DNA from: Anisus vortex | Lineage: Eukaryota; Mollusca; Gastropoda; Planorbidae | Length of the DNA: 64,000 bases | Assembly (NCBI GenBank): GCA_949126835.1 | Contig: OX421497.1 | Span: forward strand, 6,473,854 to 6,537,853 | Direction of reading: 5' to 3' | Shown here: one piece after another, positions 43,960 to 54,612 of the stretch | Layout: each line of letters begins with the position of its first letter | Position numbering within the stretch: position 1 is the stretch's first letter | The notes under the pieces: generated by a model | The model's input: the letters and a program-made list of their open reading frames with translations, nothing else | Database searches by the model: none | What the model was told of the DNA's origin: nothing | Translations under genes and position numbers: made by a program

Positions 43960-44620
43960 TTCGCTTGCAATGCATGTAAAATATTAGCAAATTGCGGAAA
44001 AAATATATTGTAGTCATACAAACTAGGTAGTTAAAATAATGTTTAGTAATGTACATATTATTAATTTTTTAATCATATAAAATTTATATACTTTTTAACT
44101 ATCTTTTATAGTTTGATAATTTTAAATTTATCACTGTAAGCTATATTTATTTTTTTATAAAAGAAAAATATGAAACATATTATAAATATTATCGCAAAGA
44201 AAACGGGTTAATTATCTCCCTTATATTAAAATAAAGTTTCCAACATTTTATTTTATAGTGATATCGAAGCCAAAAAAAAAGTTTAACAAAAAATTTATAT
44301 AACTAGTATTACTTTTAAATTATTATTTCTTTAAGAAATCTAGCAGTGTTTTGATGCCCTTCTTTAAAAAAAAATTACTTAGTGCATTTTAAAATGGTCA
44401 TTTTCTCTCCACTTAAAAAAAAAAGATCCTCATTTAAGAAGGCTGTAGTGGTAGTTGGATAAGTCTACTCAGACTCGGTGTGGTATGAAAACTTGAGTTC
44501 ATAAATTTGAAAGTCTTGCCTTTGTTTATAAAACTCCGTTTTGAATGCTTCAATGTAGGTCTTTTTTTGAAAAAAAAGCCCATCTATTAAGGCTACACAC
44601 AGAGTTACTTGCCTATTTTG
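43960..44620 (-). mobile_element. hAT-A internal fragment, second copy
   Basis: GTAGTCATACAAACTAGGTA and the A+T-rich region up to 44200 match 23170-23350. 44400-44610 (AAAGATCCTCATTTAAG, TTGAAAGTCTTGCCTTTGTT, AAAACTCCGTTTTGAATGCT, AAGCCCATCTATTAAG) matches the transposase relic at 24003-24160. The termini were not found and coding is lost. Confidence 0.7.
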
Positions 44621-44813
44621 AGGTTCAATTCAGCCATATTAACGTAGACCTACTCTATGTTTAATTACCAAGTGTTTAAAAAATGATATTCTATAGCCGT
44701 CGACTGTGAAATAAATATTAAAATATTTTAAAAGAAATATTTCAAGTTTTAATTATGTATTTCTGAGCCTAGATAAGGCTATTACTTAATATTAAGGTTG
44801 AATTAGACCTATT

Positions 44814-45088
44814 AAGTAAAGTACCCTTCAAATCAAATTGCTCATAGGGCCGATGAAGCCGCTTTCCCCAGTTTCTGTGGCCACGGCATACTAGTTGATT
44901 GTGTGGCCAGTACAATGAACAGACGCATCATTTACTTTACACAAACTAAGGTCAGGCACCCATCAGAGATGGGTAGACTCAGGTACACCCTCCAGATACG
45001 GGAAAAATTCTAGCCTTCGACAGGATTTGAACTAAGAACCTTTGGATCGCCATTCGAGGAAACTGACGCTAGGCCACTGTATCCCACA
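44814..45088 (-). mobile_element. SINE S1, full-length copy, minus strand
   Basis: Begins with the tail complement AAGTAAAGTACCCTTC, then AGTTTCTGTGGCCACGGCAT, GGGTAGACTCAGG and, at the head, a decayed B box (inverted GGATTTGAAC) and A-box region near TAGGCCACTG. Confidence 0.85.
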
Positions 45089-45099
45089 AATGTTGTAAA

Positions 45100-45364
45100 T
45101 TATAAGTCAGTCATAAAAGATTGAATTGTAAAAGGGGCAAGGGTGTTAACTCTCATCAGCAATACGGCCCATTAAGGTATCAAAATTTCCTAAATTTAAG
45201 AAACATAATTTAATTTTTTTTTTGCAGAAATCACTTCCACGTTTTAGATTGGTTCACTACCGAAAGTTGATTACAGTTTCAGTAGTTACCGCCAAATGTT
45301 TCACTTATGAATAGAATGATTATTTCATAGATATAGAATACATAGCCTAGATCGCTTATAGCGA
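45100..45364. other. Unassigned DNA
   Basis: Nothing recognised. Confidence 0.4.
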
Positions 45365-45560
45365 AGTATGCATCATCTTTCTTCCCGAGTGGCATTCAGG
45401 CATGGATTAGGCTGCCTGAACAAACCAGGAAAACCAGTAACTTAATACCATTTAAAACACTAATAAAAAGGCAAGACTAGACTCAGACCACGGATGAGTG
45501 TAGGACGCACTAATTTTCTTTTTAGAAGGAGCGTCTGTAATATGTAAGATAAGATAAAGA
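45365..45560 (+). mobile_element. 3' end of jockey-like LINE, plus strand
   Basis: Encodes SSFFPSGIQAWIRLPEQTRK then PFKTLIKRQD and a stop: the SFFPxxIxxWxxLP...FKxxL ending. The 3' UTR matches 17690-17820 inverted and ends GTAAGATAAGATAAAG. Confidence 0.82.
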
Positions 45561-45856
45561 CGTATTCGAAAACATTATTTTTGATTAGGTCATTGTAATA
45601 TACCGGTAGATAGAAAACTACGCAGCTGCTTCAAGGCGAATCACCCAAATTTGCATTTTATAATGTAATCATTTCAAAGCGTATCGACTATTATTATTTT
45701 AAAAAAAAAGGGATTTTTAAGCTATTTTGATTTAAATATTTTTGGTTCGCTGGATTGTAAACAAGAATAATGTAGCCTTTTACGTCAGCTATAGCGGTAG
45801 CATCATCTTTTTCTAAATGTATATATTTCAGACCCCGTGTTTTTTTCTTTCTAGTT

Positions 45857-46054
45857 CATGGGTCGGCAACCTACTACGTGCGTGCCAGATTTGGCACGTT
45901 GGGGCAATTTTCAATGGCACGCAGAAGACCCATATAAAGGCAATTCAAGTCTCTTCTACAAGTTAAGAGAATGGTGACTTTTAGCCCGTTGGCGCGCTGG
46001 ATGAATATGAAATCCTACTTTGGCACACACTTATCAAAAGGTTGCTGACCCCTG
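45857..46054 (+). mobile_element. hAT-A MITE, inverted copy
   Basis: Left CATGGGTCGGCAACC, right (inverted) CAGGGGTCAGCAACC, with the GTGCCAGATTTGGCAC hairpin near the left end, opposite to the other copies. Confidence 0.88.
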
Positions 46055-46165
46055 CCACTCGGGAAAATACAAAATAAACCAAATGCCACTCGGGAAAATA
46101 CAAAATAAACAAAATGCCACTCGGGAAAATACAAAAATAAAACAAAATGCCACTCGGGAAAATAA
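46055..46165 (+). repeat. 31-bp tandem repeat, four units, abutting the hAT-A MITE
   Basis: CCACTCGGGAAAATACAAAA units start at 46055, 46086, 46117 and 46150. The array begins exactly at the MITE terminus. The shared word ATGCCACTCGGGAA also occurs in the LINE at 17850. Confidence 0.95.
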
Positions 46166-46280
46166 AAACATTAAAGTTAGTCCTTGCTTGTAGAAAATAA
46201 AATCTCTATGGCTCTCTATACATAGACTAGTTTTACAAAATTATCTTATGATATTGAGAATAAGTGAAATAACCGTCGGA

Positions 46281-46527
46281 ACAAGTTGATCATAGGGCCG
46301 GTGAAGCAGCGTTCACCAGTTTCTGTGGCCACGGCATACTAGGGGATGTGTGTGACAGCACAATGCCCGGACGCCTTTAATTTACCCCACAACTAATGTC
46401 AGGTACCCATCAGAGCTGGGTGGACTCAGGGACACCCTCCAATCCTAGCCTTCACCCAGGATTCGAACCTAGGACCCTTCGGTGCGCCAGTAGAGCGCAC
46501 GCGCTGCCCCTTGACCACAGTGGCCTC
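46281..46527 (-). mobile_element. SINE S1, full-length copy, minus strand
   Basis: AGTTTCTGTGGCCACGGCAT, GGGTGGACTCAGGGACACCC, inverted B box GGATTCGAACC near 46460 and CTTGACCACAGTGGCC at the head. A C-run follows. Confidence 0.88.
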
Positions 46528-46529
46528 CC

Positions 46530-48690
46530 CCCCCCCCCTATGATATTGAGAAGTTAGCTAGAATTTGACGGACGTATGGATTAATCACACGTTTAGCCGA
46601 CCATTACTTAATCGTCATTCACGAAATAGTTATAAATTTGACAACAAACTTGTCTAGTGAAGTGATATTAAATGAAATTGTACACGACTACCACGTGATA
46701 ACACAGAGAAATGCGGTCATTTATTAACGATACATTTTTTTACTGCCCGGGACGAACATTCCGAAACAAAACGGAAGTCTGAACAAATGTGCCCCCCCCC
46801 CCCCCCGCCCTGTTTAGCCTAATTAAAAATTAAGTCAAGAGCTACGGGGGTGGTGTGGTGTTCTAATGCTAAAAACAGAATGTTACATAACAATGAAGTT
46901 TGTTGGGAGGAAGGGGGTGCGCAGGAGGGGAGTCTTGCGTCCTCTGTAGATTAGCCTGTATCAGAGTTTCAGATCACGATTCCCCCTTTGATGTCCTATT
47001 ATTGAAACTGGGGCGGCGTGTGGCGCCCCCCCCCTCCCTTTCCTTTTTGGAGGGCTTGCTTTCGTTAGCGGTTATTTACTGGATCTCTTATTACCTTATC
47101 AATGGACGGGCGCGTCCATCTGTGACTCAATTTGAAATGAAAGGGGGAGTCGGGAGGGAGTGGGGCGCACGAAATTGAACGTACTCTCCGGGGGCAATTA
47201 CGCGCCCTCAAACACCCTCCGCGCTCGTGTATAATCCTTGGAGTAACAATTGTTTTTTTTTGTTTTTTTTGTCTTTTCTTGTTTGCTTCGGTCTCTCTCT
47301 TTTACCTGACGTAACTGACTGTAGGAGAATTTAAAATCGTCGGAATGTTGCCTCCCCTTCAACGCCCCAACGAAGGGGCCAGATGAACTCGCCACAAGAA
47401 ACCTGGGTCAGTGACGCCCCTGTCTTCAGAAACCGGTGACCTCATTGTCAATGTCACCGTCACCTTTTCTCAAGTTTTCGGCGCTAATACGTGACCTCCC
47501 TGCTAATGGACCGTAACCCCAGTCCGAACCCCACGCCCACCCCAATACATCGCTCTTGTGTCAGTGACACAATTAACTAAAAGTATCACGCAACTACCGG
47601 AAAAGGGGGGGGGGCGTGTGTATCTTTTAACCGGCGCCCTGACAAGTTTTCTTTTCTTCCCCCATTCATTAACCCCCCCCCCCCTCTCTCCCATCTCCTA
47701 CCTTTTTTCCTGTTACGGAATGAATCGCCGTTTGGATTACACAAACTATCACTTACGCGAAGGGCGCTAAGACGCCCCCGAACCTCCTCCACGCCAAGAA
47801 AAAACAACTCTTTTAAATACAAAAAAAAATCTTTTGTTTTGCTGAGTTAGGGACAGCTAGGGCGGCGCCCAGCGCCCCCTCAAAAGACATCACTTTGACC
47901 TCCGTGAGCCATCTTCCGACCTCTTTAGCGCCCCCTACCTTCTGTGAAGAAGAAAAGCCCTAGCTGTATTAAATATTCAAATCTCGATCCCCCCTCCTTT
48001 TATCCCCCCCCCCCTTCTCTCCTTATGAAAGGGGCGAAGAGAGAAAAAACTACAATGTTTCTAAAGTTTGTAAGGAACAGATATGATTAAATTTTTAAAA
48101 GCTGTTGGGCGGACGCACGAAACCGAAAGGTCAGAGGTCATCGAAAAACAAAAGCAGGAAAAGAAAAGATGGACAACAGGAATAATAGTACTGGGGGTGG
48201 GGGTGTATGCTGTGGAGGGCGTAAAAAGGGGCGCTGATATTTATTCTTAAGGCGGCTTTCCCGTTTGTGGACATCTTTTCGCCTTCCCCAACGAGATGAA
48301 AGGATAAGAAATCCAGAAGTCCGCGCGCGAGGAGGGAAGGGGTGGACTTGTGGCACGCTTCAGGCTCGCGACCAAGGCAGGTGGTCAGAGAAAGAGAAGA
48401 AGAGGTGGTCAAAGGCTGGGGGGGGGTAGGTAGGGGGTGTGCTTCGTCTTAGAATGGACGACACCCCCCTCCCTTATACCTTTCTTGATTCTGTTCGGAT
48501 GGGTAATTTTAGATTTTAGAGGAGTGGGGGGGGGAGAGGTGGGGGGCGCCCGTAACCCAAGCATGTTGACAGCTAGTGGGGCGGAGGTGGGGGGGGGGGC
48601 TAAAAAAAGTGTGATGGATCAAGATTTACGATGGGCGCGTGCCCCCTCCTGACGGGGTCATTACTTTTCTTTCTACCCCGGGGGGGGGGG
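46530..48690. other. G+C-richer region with many long C and G runs
   Basis: Mononucleotide runs of 8 or more C or G occur at about 46791-46806, 47608-47616, 47672-47682, 48006-48014, 48524-48532, 48588-48597 and 48680-48689. Overlapping frames on both strands lack known domains. The composition differs sharply from the A+T-rich flanks, so a regulatory or 5' gene region is possible but unproven. A DR1 site is at 48128. Confidence 0.4.
48128..48140 (+). promoter_or_regulatory. Perfect DR1 nuclear-receptor site
   Basis: AGGTCAGAGGTCA: two AGGTCA half-sites one base apart, the binding pattern of RXR heterodimers and HNF4. Sequence-only. Confidence 0.35.
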
Positions 48691-48839
48691 CGTCTTGACC
48701 ACACCTCCTATTCTCTTTGACCACTTGAAGAACACTGAAGGAATGACAGTAGAGAGTTTCTTCTCTCTTTCTGAAGGTGACAGTCTTCTAGTCACAAAGA
48801 AAGTGTTTGTCTTTGACATGGTGCATGTGCCGCTGCTTT

Positions 48840-48935
48840 CTTTCAATCAATCTCTCTCTTTCTCTCTCTTTCTCTCTCTTTATCTCTCTCTTTCTCTCTC
48901 TTTGTCTCTCTTTCTCTCTCTTTGTCTCTCTCTGT
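48840..48935 (+). repeat. (TCTCTCTT)n microsatellite
   Basis: TCTCTCTTTCTCTC units over about 95 bp. Confidence 0.95.
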
Positions 48936-49004
48936 ACTCACTCAACGTCTTTTCATCTATCTATACATACACCAAACCATGTATACCTTTATATACTGAC
49001 AAGC

Positions 49005-49076
<72 letters not shown>

Positions 49077-49210
49077 CTGTCTATCTGCCTGGCTGTCTAG
49101 CTATCGAGCTATTTAGCTATCTATCAACTATCTATCATCTATGTATCCATGTATATATGTATCTTTATATCTGTTTGTTTATATATTTATCTATCTATAC
49201 CTATTATTAT
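49005..49210 (+). repeat. (TCTA)n microsatellite
   Basis: Near-perfect TCTA from 49009 to 49078, then degenerate to a short (ATT)n at 49202-49220. Confidence 0.96.
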
Positions 49211-49271
49211 TATTATTATTTATCTATTATACCTTCATCTGTATAAAACTTTAAAAAGTACGAAAAGTATT

Positions 49272-49427
49272 CCCCGTCAAACAAACTTACATCAGGCAAC
49301 TACCAGAGCTGGGCAAACTCCGGGATACTTTACTGGCCGGGAAACAACCCTAGCCTTCACCGGGATTCGAACTTAGGAATTTTCGTGCGCTTTAATGACC
49401 GCGCTTCCGCTAGACTGCAGTATCCCA
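49272..49427 (-). mobile_element. SINE S1, head and upper body, minus strand
   Basis: CAGAGCTGGGCAAACTCCGG, CTAGCCTTCACCGGGATTCG (inverted B box) and CTAGACTGCAGTATCCC at the head. The 3' half is missing. Confidence 0.78.
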
Positions 49428-49616
49428 TATCTATATCAATCTACCTACCAATATAATATATATCTAACTATTTATATGTTGTATGGATATTGTTTTTTTT
49501 AAATTGTTATTGCGTGTGTGTGTGTCTATTGACCTCAAACAATTAATTTGAAACCCACTTCCATCGTGTAATAATTACACATTGTCATGCGATTCAATAG
49601 AAAAAAAATCGACATA

Positions 49617-49812
49617 TCTATATATAAAGTAGACTGTGTGTGGGGGGGGGGGTTCGGATCGCCATTGGTTAATCTAAAGACACGCGACCTTAGTGTCTCA
49701 TATTTTTGCATTTTGTGATCTCGCTTTCTGAATGTGTCCACCCTAGCTGAGTGGTAAGCGTATCCAACTTCCATGCGGGCGACCAGGGTTCGATTCCTCA
49801 CTGATAACTTTT
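49617..49812 (+). mobile_element. T2 repeat, fullest copy, with A and B boxes on its 3' side
   Basis: TATATATAAAGTAGACTGTG starts a non-tRNA block of about 120 bp that includes AAAGACACGCGACCTTAGTG. It leads into a tRNA-like unit with A box TAGCTGAGTGG (49744-49754) and B box GGTTCGATTCC (49787-49797), then a T-rich end. The tRNA-like part is at the 3' side, the reverse of usual SINEs. Confidence 0.72.
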
Positions 49813-49819
49813 TTTCTTT

Positions 49820-50605
49820 TTTATTTCTTCTTTTTCTTTTAAAGATTGTAAAGAATTTTAGGACTTAAAGCTTTTCTAAAAGATTTTCAGTAAATACAAA
49901 TCTAATAATTATATTTTAAACGCCTGCGGGAGATGGGTGTTTTATTCAGCCAAGGACGGCCCAGGGATAGTTCAAAATAAAATTATTATAACTTTCTGTC
50001 AGTAGTCTTTTTATCAGTAGCTAGAGGCCTGTGTATTTTTCCTGGGGCATGGCCGGGGATATTTGGCTTGCAATAAAATAAACAAATAAACAGAACGTTT
50101 TCCTCCCGACCTTCCCTCGTGAAAAAGACAAAAACAACAACTTCAGCAATGACAAAAACATGAACAACAATAACAACAACTACAGAACAAAACATTGAAA
50201 ACTTCAGACATGTGTTGCAGTGGAACGATTTCCTGGAAACGATTCCGCCTAGCGCGACCTTCGGCGCGGCTCCATTGTTCCAGTTTTTCTCTAAGGGGGG
50301 CGATGAATGACCAGTGGGGGGGGTGGGTGAATAGTGTATCGATCGTGTGCTGCTTCCAGCCACAGGCAGTGAGGGCGCCCTCCCCCCGGAATGCCAGTGT
50401 GAGAATCGAAGACACAGGTGGCTCACTGATAAATTTGGTGGCGGCGAGTGTGTGTCTGTTTCCATCGGGAGCGTCGGAATTTCCCAGAAGTTTTGGTTCA
50501 GGTTTTCGATAATTCTTTTTTTTTTGTTCATCCTTTCTCATTTTGCTATAGCTGTGTGTTCTAAAAAGTGAGGGAGGGGGTGAGGAGGTTGGATATAGCC
50601 ACCGA
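49820..50605. other. Unassigned DNA with a G+C-richer core
   Basis: 50220-50470 is locally G+C-rich (GCGCGACCTTCGGCGCG) and open in several overlapping frames, none with a recognised domain. Confidence 0.4.
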
Positions 50606-51351
50606 CAATGAACAATGAACAATATTTATTTGCCACACAGTACATAGGTACAATAAAGGCATAGTCAAAAACATTAGAAAATTATAGCATTTGTGAATAA
50701 TAAATTGAACAATAATAGTAATACCAATATTAGTAATATAAATGAAGGTAATAAAAAATTTATTAATTAAAGGTATCCTTAAAGAAAATTCAGGGGGGAT
50801 AATTTAGTTTATAATACAATTTATTGGGGGGGGGGGGGCAAAGAAAAAAACAAGAAAAAAACAACAACTTAATTTATTAACATAGACATACAGGTACATC
50901 ACTTTCATTAGACCTTCACAGCATTAACATAGTGAGAACGAACATTTAAGAAATCATTCACAATTTTTCTTGCGGCTTTGTATATTACATTACTTCCACG
51001 ACTATCTCTCATTAACATAGTGACAAACCAATACTTAAACATTTCTAACCTTTTTTTTCATTTTTTAAAAGTAGATACTAATATTTTTGAAAATATGCTT
51101 AGTTTTTTAAGTTCTTTTAGAGAACTAGAATTAAGCAGTTCCGACATTTTTTCTACATTAGGTCTGTTATAGTAATATTTTTTTAGATACATTTTTCGTT
51201 GGGCATTGAAGTGCACACATTGGAGTAAATAGTGAAATCCATCTCGTATATCTTTTAAGCAAAGGGGACATAATCTTAAATTATAATCTATTCTGAAGTG
51301 ACCGATGTCGTGAGGTGGCATATTATGCAAAGATGCGTCCTTAGTACTCAA
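50606..51351 (-). pseudogene. LINE C-terminus with CPLC zinc-knuckle, minus strand, with (TTCATTG)n tail
   Basis: The frame 51351-51058 reads YNLRLCPLCLKDIRDGFHYL, LQCVHFNAQRKMYLKKYYY, then ELLNSSSLKELKKLSIFSK. This is the C-P-L-C-x(n)-H-x2-x-C knuckle followed by a helical tail found at the end of many LINE proteins. The last part (VIYKAARKIVNDFLNVRSHY) is in another frame near 50990-50930. The 3' end is TGTTCATTGTTCATTGT at 50609-50627. No RT domain is left. Confidence 0.75.
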
Positions 51352-51521
51352 TACAACTAGAGGTTGTTATGGTATTTACTTATCTCTTACTTTACTGTAC
51401 TGGTGTGTCACGTGACTTCGTTGTAGTAACCATTGAAAGCCATTAAATAACTAATGGAACTTTGGCATTTAAAGAAGGGAACTGTTTACTTGACTACTTG
51501 ATAATATATATTCATACAAGC

Positions 51522-51735
51522 TAAATTACCCGGCGTTGCCCGGGGAAGAGGGAATAAAAAGGGCTTTCATCAACTACGATGAAAAGAAAGCTATAGACTT
51601 GATCTACAAATATTAAAATTATTTTTTTTACTGAAGACATTTATAAATAATTGTAATTGGGTTAAAAACAGGCAAGTCTTTTTATTTAACAAAAAGCTAA
51701 ATTGCCAGGTGTTGCTCGTTGGTTTACAATATTTT
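51522..51735 (+). repeat. Duplicated repeat end with CCCGGCGTTGCCCGGG motif
   Basis: AAGCTAAATTACCCGGCGTT then GCCCGGGG at 51520-51547 recurs as AAGCTAAATTGCCAGGTGTT then GCTCG at 51703-51728. The first can fold as CCCGG...CCGGG. Element type unknown. Confidence 0.5.
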
Positions 51736-51744
51736 TTCAAAAAG

Positions 51745-51860
51745 TAATAGTAAAAAGTAAAGACACATGTCCGAAGTGAAATCGCGTAAGTCAGGTGTCT
51801 TTAAATTAAACTAATATGATTGGTTGAACACACACACAGAGCTTTATATATATATTCATA
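51745..51860 (-). mobile_element. T2 repeat, 5' part only
   Basis: Inverted order TATATATAAAG, CTCTGTGTGTGTG, GGTTGAACxxxx and TTTAATTTAAAGACAC matches the non-tRNA block of 49617-49740. The tRNA-like part is missing. Confidence 0.55.
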
Positions 51861-51894
51861 TGATCTAACAAATTAATTTTTTTGTTTTGTTTTG

Positions 51895-52165
51895 AAGTAA
51901 GTAGAGTACTCTTCAGACCAAACTGATCATAAGGCTTGTGAAGCAGCGTTCACCAGTTTCTATGGCCACGGCATACGAGGGGATATGTGGCCAGGATAAT
52001 GCCCTGCCGCCTTCACCCCAACCAAAGTCAGGTAACCATCAGAGCTGGGTAGACCCAGGGGCACCCTCAAGTCCCGGGACAAAAATCCTAGCCTGCACCA
52101 GGATTCGAACCCAGAACCTTCGGATCGCCAGTCGAACGCGCTGCCGCTCGACCACTGTGTCCCAC
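51895..52165 (-). mobile_element. SINE S1, full-length copy, minus strand
   Basis: Starts AAGTAAGTAGAGTACTCTTC, continues GTTCACCAGTTTCTATGGCC, GGGTAGACCCAGGGGCACCC, inverted B box GGATTCGAACC and head CTCGACCACTGTGTCCCAC. Confidence 0.9.
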
Positions 52166-52172
52166 TTTGAAG

Positions 52173-52185
52173 GGGTCAAAGGTCA
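52173..52185 (+). promoter_or_regulatory. DR1 nuclear-receptor site
   Basis: GGGTCAAAGGTCA: GGGTCA and AGGTCA half-sites with an A between, the HNF4/PPAR-RXR consensus. Immediately 3' of a SINE. Sequence-only. Confidence 0.35.
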
Positions 52186-52189
52186 CTAT

Positions 52190-53457
52190 ATTGTCTGTAT
52201 GGCCCACTGTCTGTCCTGGGTGAATCTATCGGGGGACGTCTATTGGCATGAAGTTGAAAAAAAAAAACTAAAACAGTAAGATGTCTCCCCCCCCCTCCCC
52301 TTTGGAGGTGTGAGGATTATAGTGGCACATGAAGGCGGGGGAGAAGAAGCTATTTGTGATCATGAATGTATATTCGTATAGTAAAAAAAAATATTATTAT
52401 TCAATTGGGTCAATACTTACTCTTGTACCGCACTCGAGACTCAAGCTCAGAGAGGGGGAAAAATAAGAGGGGGGGGGGAGGAGGATAAAATATGAAGAAA
52501 TTATGTTGTGGTTTGAAGAGGTGGAGTCTGAGAGCTCAGAAACAATCATTAGAGACTAAAAGAAAAATCCCCATGGGGGTGCTTAAGTGGTCAGTATACA
52601 CACACACACAAAGGGTAGCAGACTTGCATGTCTCCCCCCCCCCCCACACCCTCCAGCCGCCTCACAATCTCATCTCTAAAACTTTTAATATGGCCGATGT
52701 GAAGATAACGGAGGACAACAGACGAGCCCTGAGAGAGAGCGAAAGAAAGAAACAAGAAAGAAAGAAAGGAGAAAATGATATCTGCTCGTGGATAGACTGA
52801 ATGGATGAAAATATGATTAGCAGAAAGGAGAAGAAAAAATGGTGGGGAGAAGGGAGAAGGCGTTGAAGAAGGGGAGACGACCATAATAAAGAGTCCAGGT
52901 GCCGGCCATCTTTTCTGAGGTCATCTTTAACTTTTAAAAGGCGCTGACCATTGTGTTTACTGGACGAAAAAGGAGGACACTGGTCTCCCGGGTTGACAAT
53001 AAAAAAAAACGTCGAGGATGTGGCGAGGGGGAGGGGGGGGGAGGACCGGACCCCTCTCGATCTGTAGTGGGCACGTGCCATGAGTTCGGCCACTGACCAG
53101 GTCAAGCTCGTCGCCTGTCCACTCTTTAGAATAGGTTTAGGGGAAAATATGACTGCGCGTTAAAAAAAAAGGAGGTTTTAAATTTCTCATCAGAAAACGT
53201 TCTGTCTTACGGTGGGGGGGGGGGGGGGAGGGGGTGGCATTGTAAGCGTCCGCTAGTCCACCCACACCCCACTCCAACACCCTGGAATTAAGTGGGTGTT
53301 GTCATATTTCCAGGGTCCGTAATCAGGTCAGTATAAGGCCAGCTGTTGGCCATCGTTGATAGAATTTTGGACATGTGATGAATACGTTTATTATAGTCAT
53401 AAAAAAATAATGGTATAAAATAGTTGTCTTATATATAACTATCTATATATCTATATA
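52190..53457. other. Unassigned DNA with G and C runs
   Basis: No gene recognised. G-runs at 52471-52480, 53030-53041 and 53213-53230; C-run at 52634-52644. The frames overlapping in 52492-53105 show only low-complexity composition. Confidence 0.4.
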
Positions 53458-53600
53458 AGTATACCTCCATTGGCAAAACTTGTTTAAAACTATTTTAGAA
53501 TGTTATTGTCGTTTCGTTTTTATGAGCACGCTGAGCATGTTTGCATTAGCATGGAGTGAGGCGCTTTATAAATGACCAATTAATTATATAAATGACCAAT
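53458..53600 (+). mobile_element. CR1/L2-like LINE, 3' end only
   Basis: AAAACTTGTTTAAAACTATT, TTAGAATGTTATTGTCGTTT and GGCGCTTTATAAATGACC match the 3' UTR of 32214-33415. The final TATAAATGACCAATTAAT is present twice, the tandem tail usual for this clade. Confidence 0.88.
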
Positions 53601-53725
53601 TAATATCTATCTATCTTTTTATCTTTCTATCTGTCTTTCTGTCGGTCTATTAATCTATCGACCGACATTTCTTTCTATCTACATGTATCTATATATCTTT
53701 CTATCTATCCACCGGTCTATCATTT
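53601..53725 (+). repeat. Degenerate (TCTA)n/(TCTT)n microsatellite
   Basis: TCTATCTTTCTATC units, starting directly at the LINE tail. Confidence 0.88.
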
Positions 53726-54056
53726 CACCAATCGAAAACATTAAGAAAACAAAGCTAAGTAATTTTTTTTAATGTGTAAACTTTTATCATATAATTAATT
53801 TGTATTTTCGTAGAGGCGAGGGCCATAAAACATTCAAATGTATACATAATAAAATGACTTCTTACATTTAATTAGAAGCAACCTAACAAATAAAAAACGT
53901 TACAAACTAAAGGACACACTTACGAATCCACAGGCTAACCAAACGATATAGTCAACTGCCGAAATGTATGATAAATATACCTTTTAATTTAATAACAGGA
54001 CCACTCAAGAAACAAAAGCACATTAAAAAAAAACGTCTGACATGAATTTTTCACGT
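53726..54056. other. A+T-rich DNA without a recognised gene
   Basis: Nothing recognised. Confidence 0.4.
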
Positions 54057-54612
54057 TTTGTTAATATTGACTTGATTTTTTTCAAGTTTGGGGACATTTG
54101 TGAATATTGACTTTATTTTTTTTCAAGTTTGGGGACATTTATGAATATTGACTTGATTTTTTTTCTAGTTTGGGGACATTAGTGAATATTGACTTGATTT
54201 TTTTTTCAAGTTTGGGGACATTTGTGAATATTGACCTGATTTTGTTCAAGTTTGGGGACTTTGGTGAATATTGACTTGATTAATTTCAAGTTTGGCGACA
54301 TTTGTGAATATTGACTTGATTTTTTTTCAAGTTTGGGGACATTTGTGAATATTGACTTGATTTTTTCAAGTTTGGGGACATTTGTGAATATTGACTTGAT
54401 TTTTTTCAAGTTTGGGGACATTTGTGAAGATTGACCTGATTTTTTTCAAGTTTGGGGACATTTGTGAATATTGACTTGATTTTTTTTCAAGTTTGGGGAC
54501 ATTTGTGAATATTGACTTGATTTTTTCAAGTTTGGGGACATTTGTGAATATTGACTTGACTTTTTCAAGTTTGGGGACATTTGTGAATATTGACTTGATT
54601 TTTTTCAAGTGT
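54057..54612. repeat. 39-bp minisatellite (TTTGGGGACATTTGTGAATA type), about 14 units
   Basis: Units TTTGGGGACATTTGTGAATA followed by TTGACTTGATTTTTTCAAG, 38-41 bp long because of T-run variation, with diverged copies on to about 54770. Minus-strand SIFTNVPKLEK repeats are artefacts of the period. Confidence 0.96.

Noticed and set aside
49735..49812. Possible tRNA gene
   Set aside because: A and B boxes are present but no acceptor-stem pairing; the unit is part of the T2 repeat.
54206..54608. Minus frames with SIFTNVPKLEK repeats
   Set aside because: Same reason: 39-bp period, no unique coding flank.
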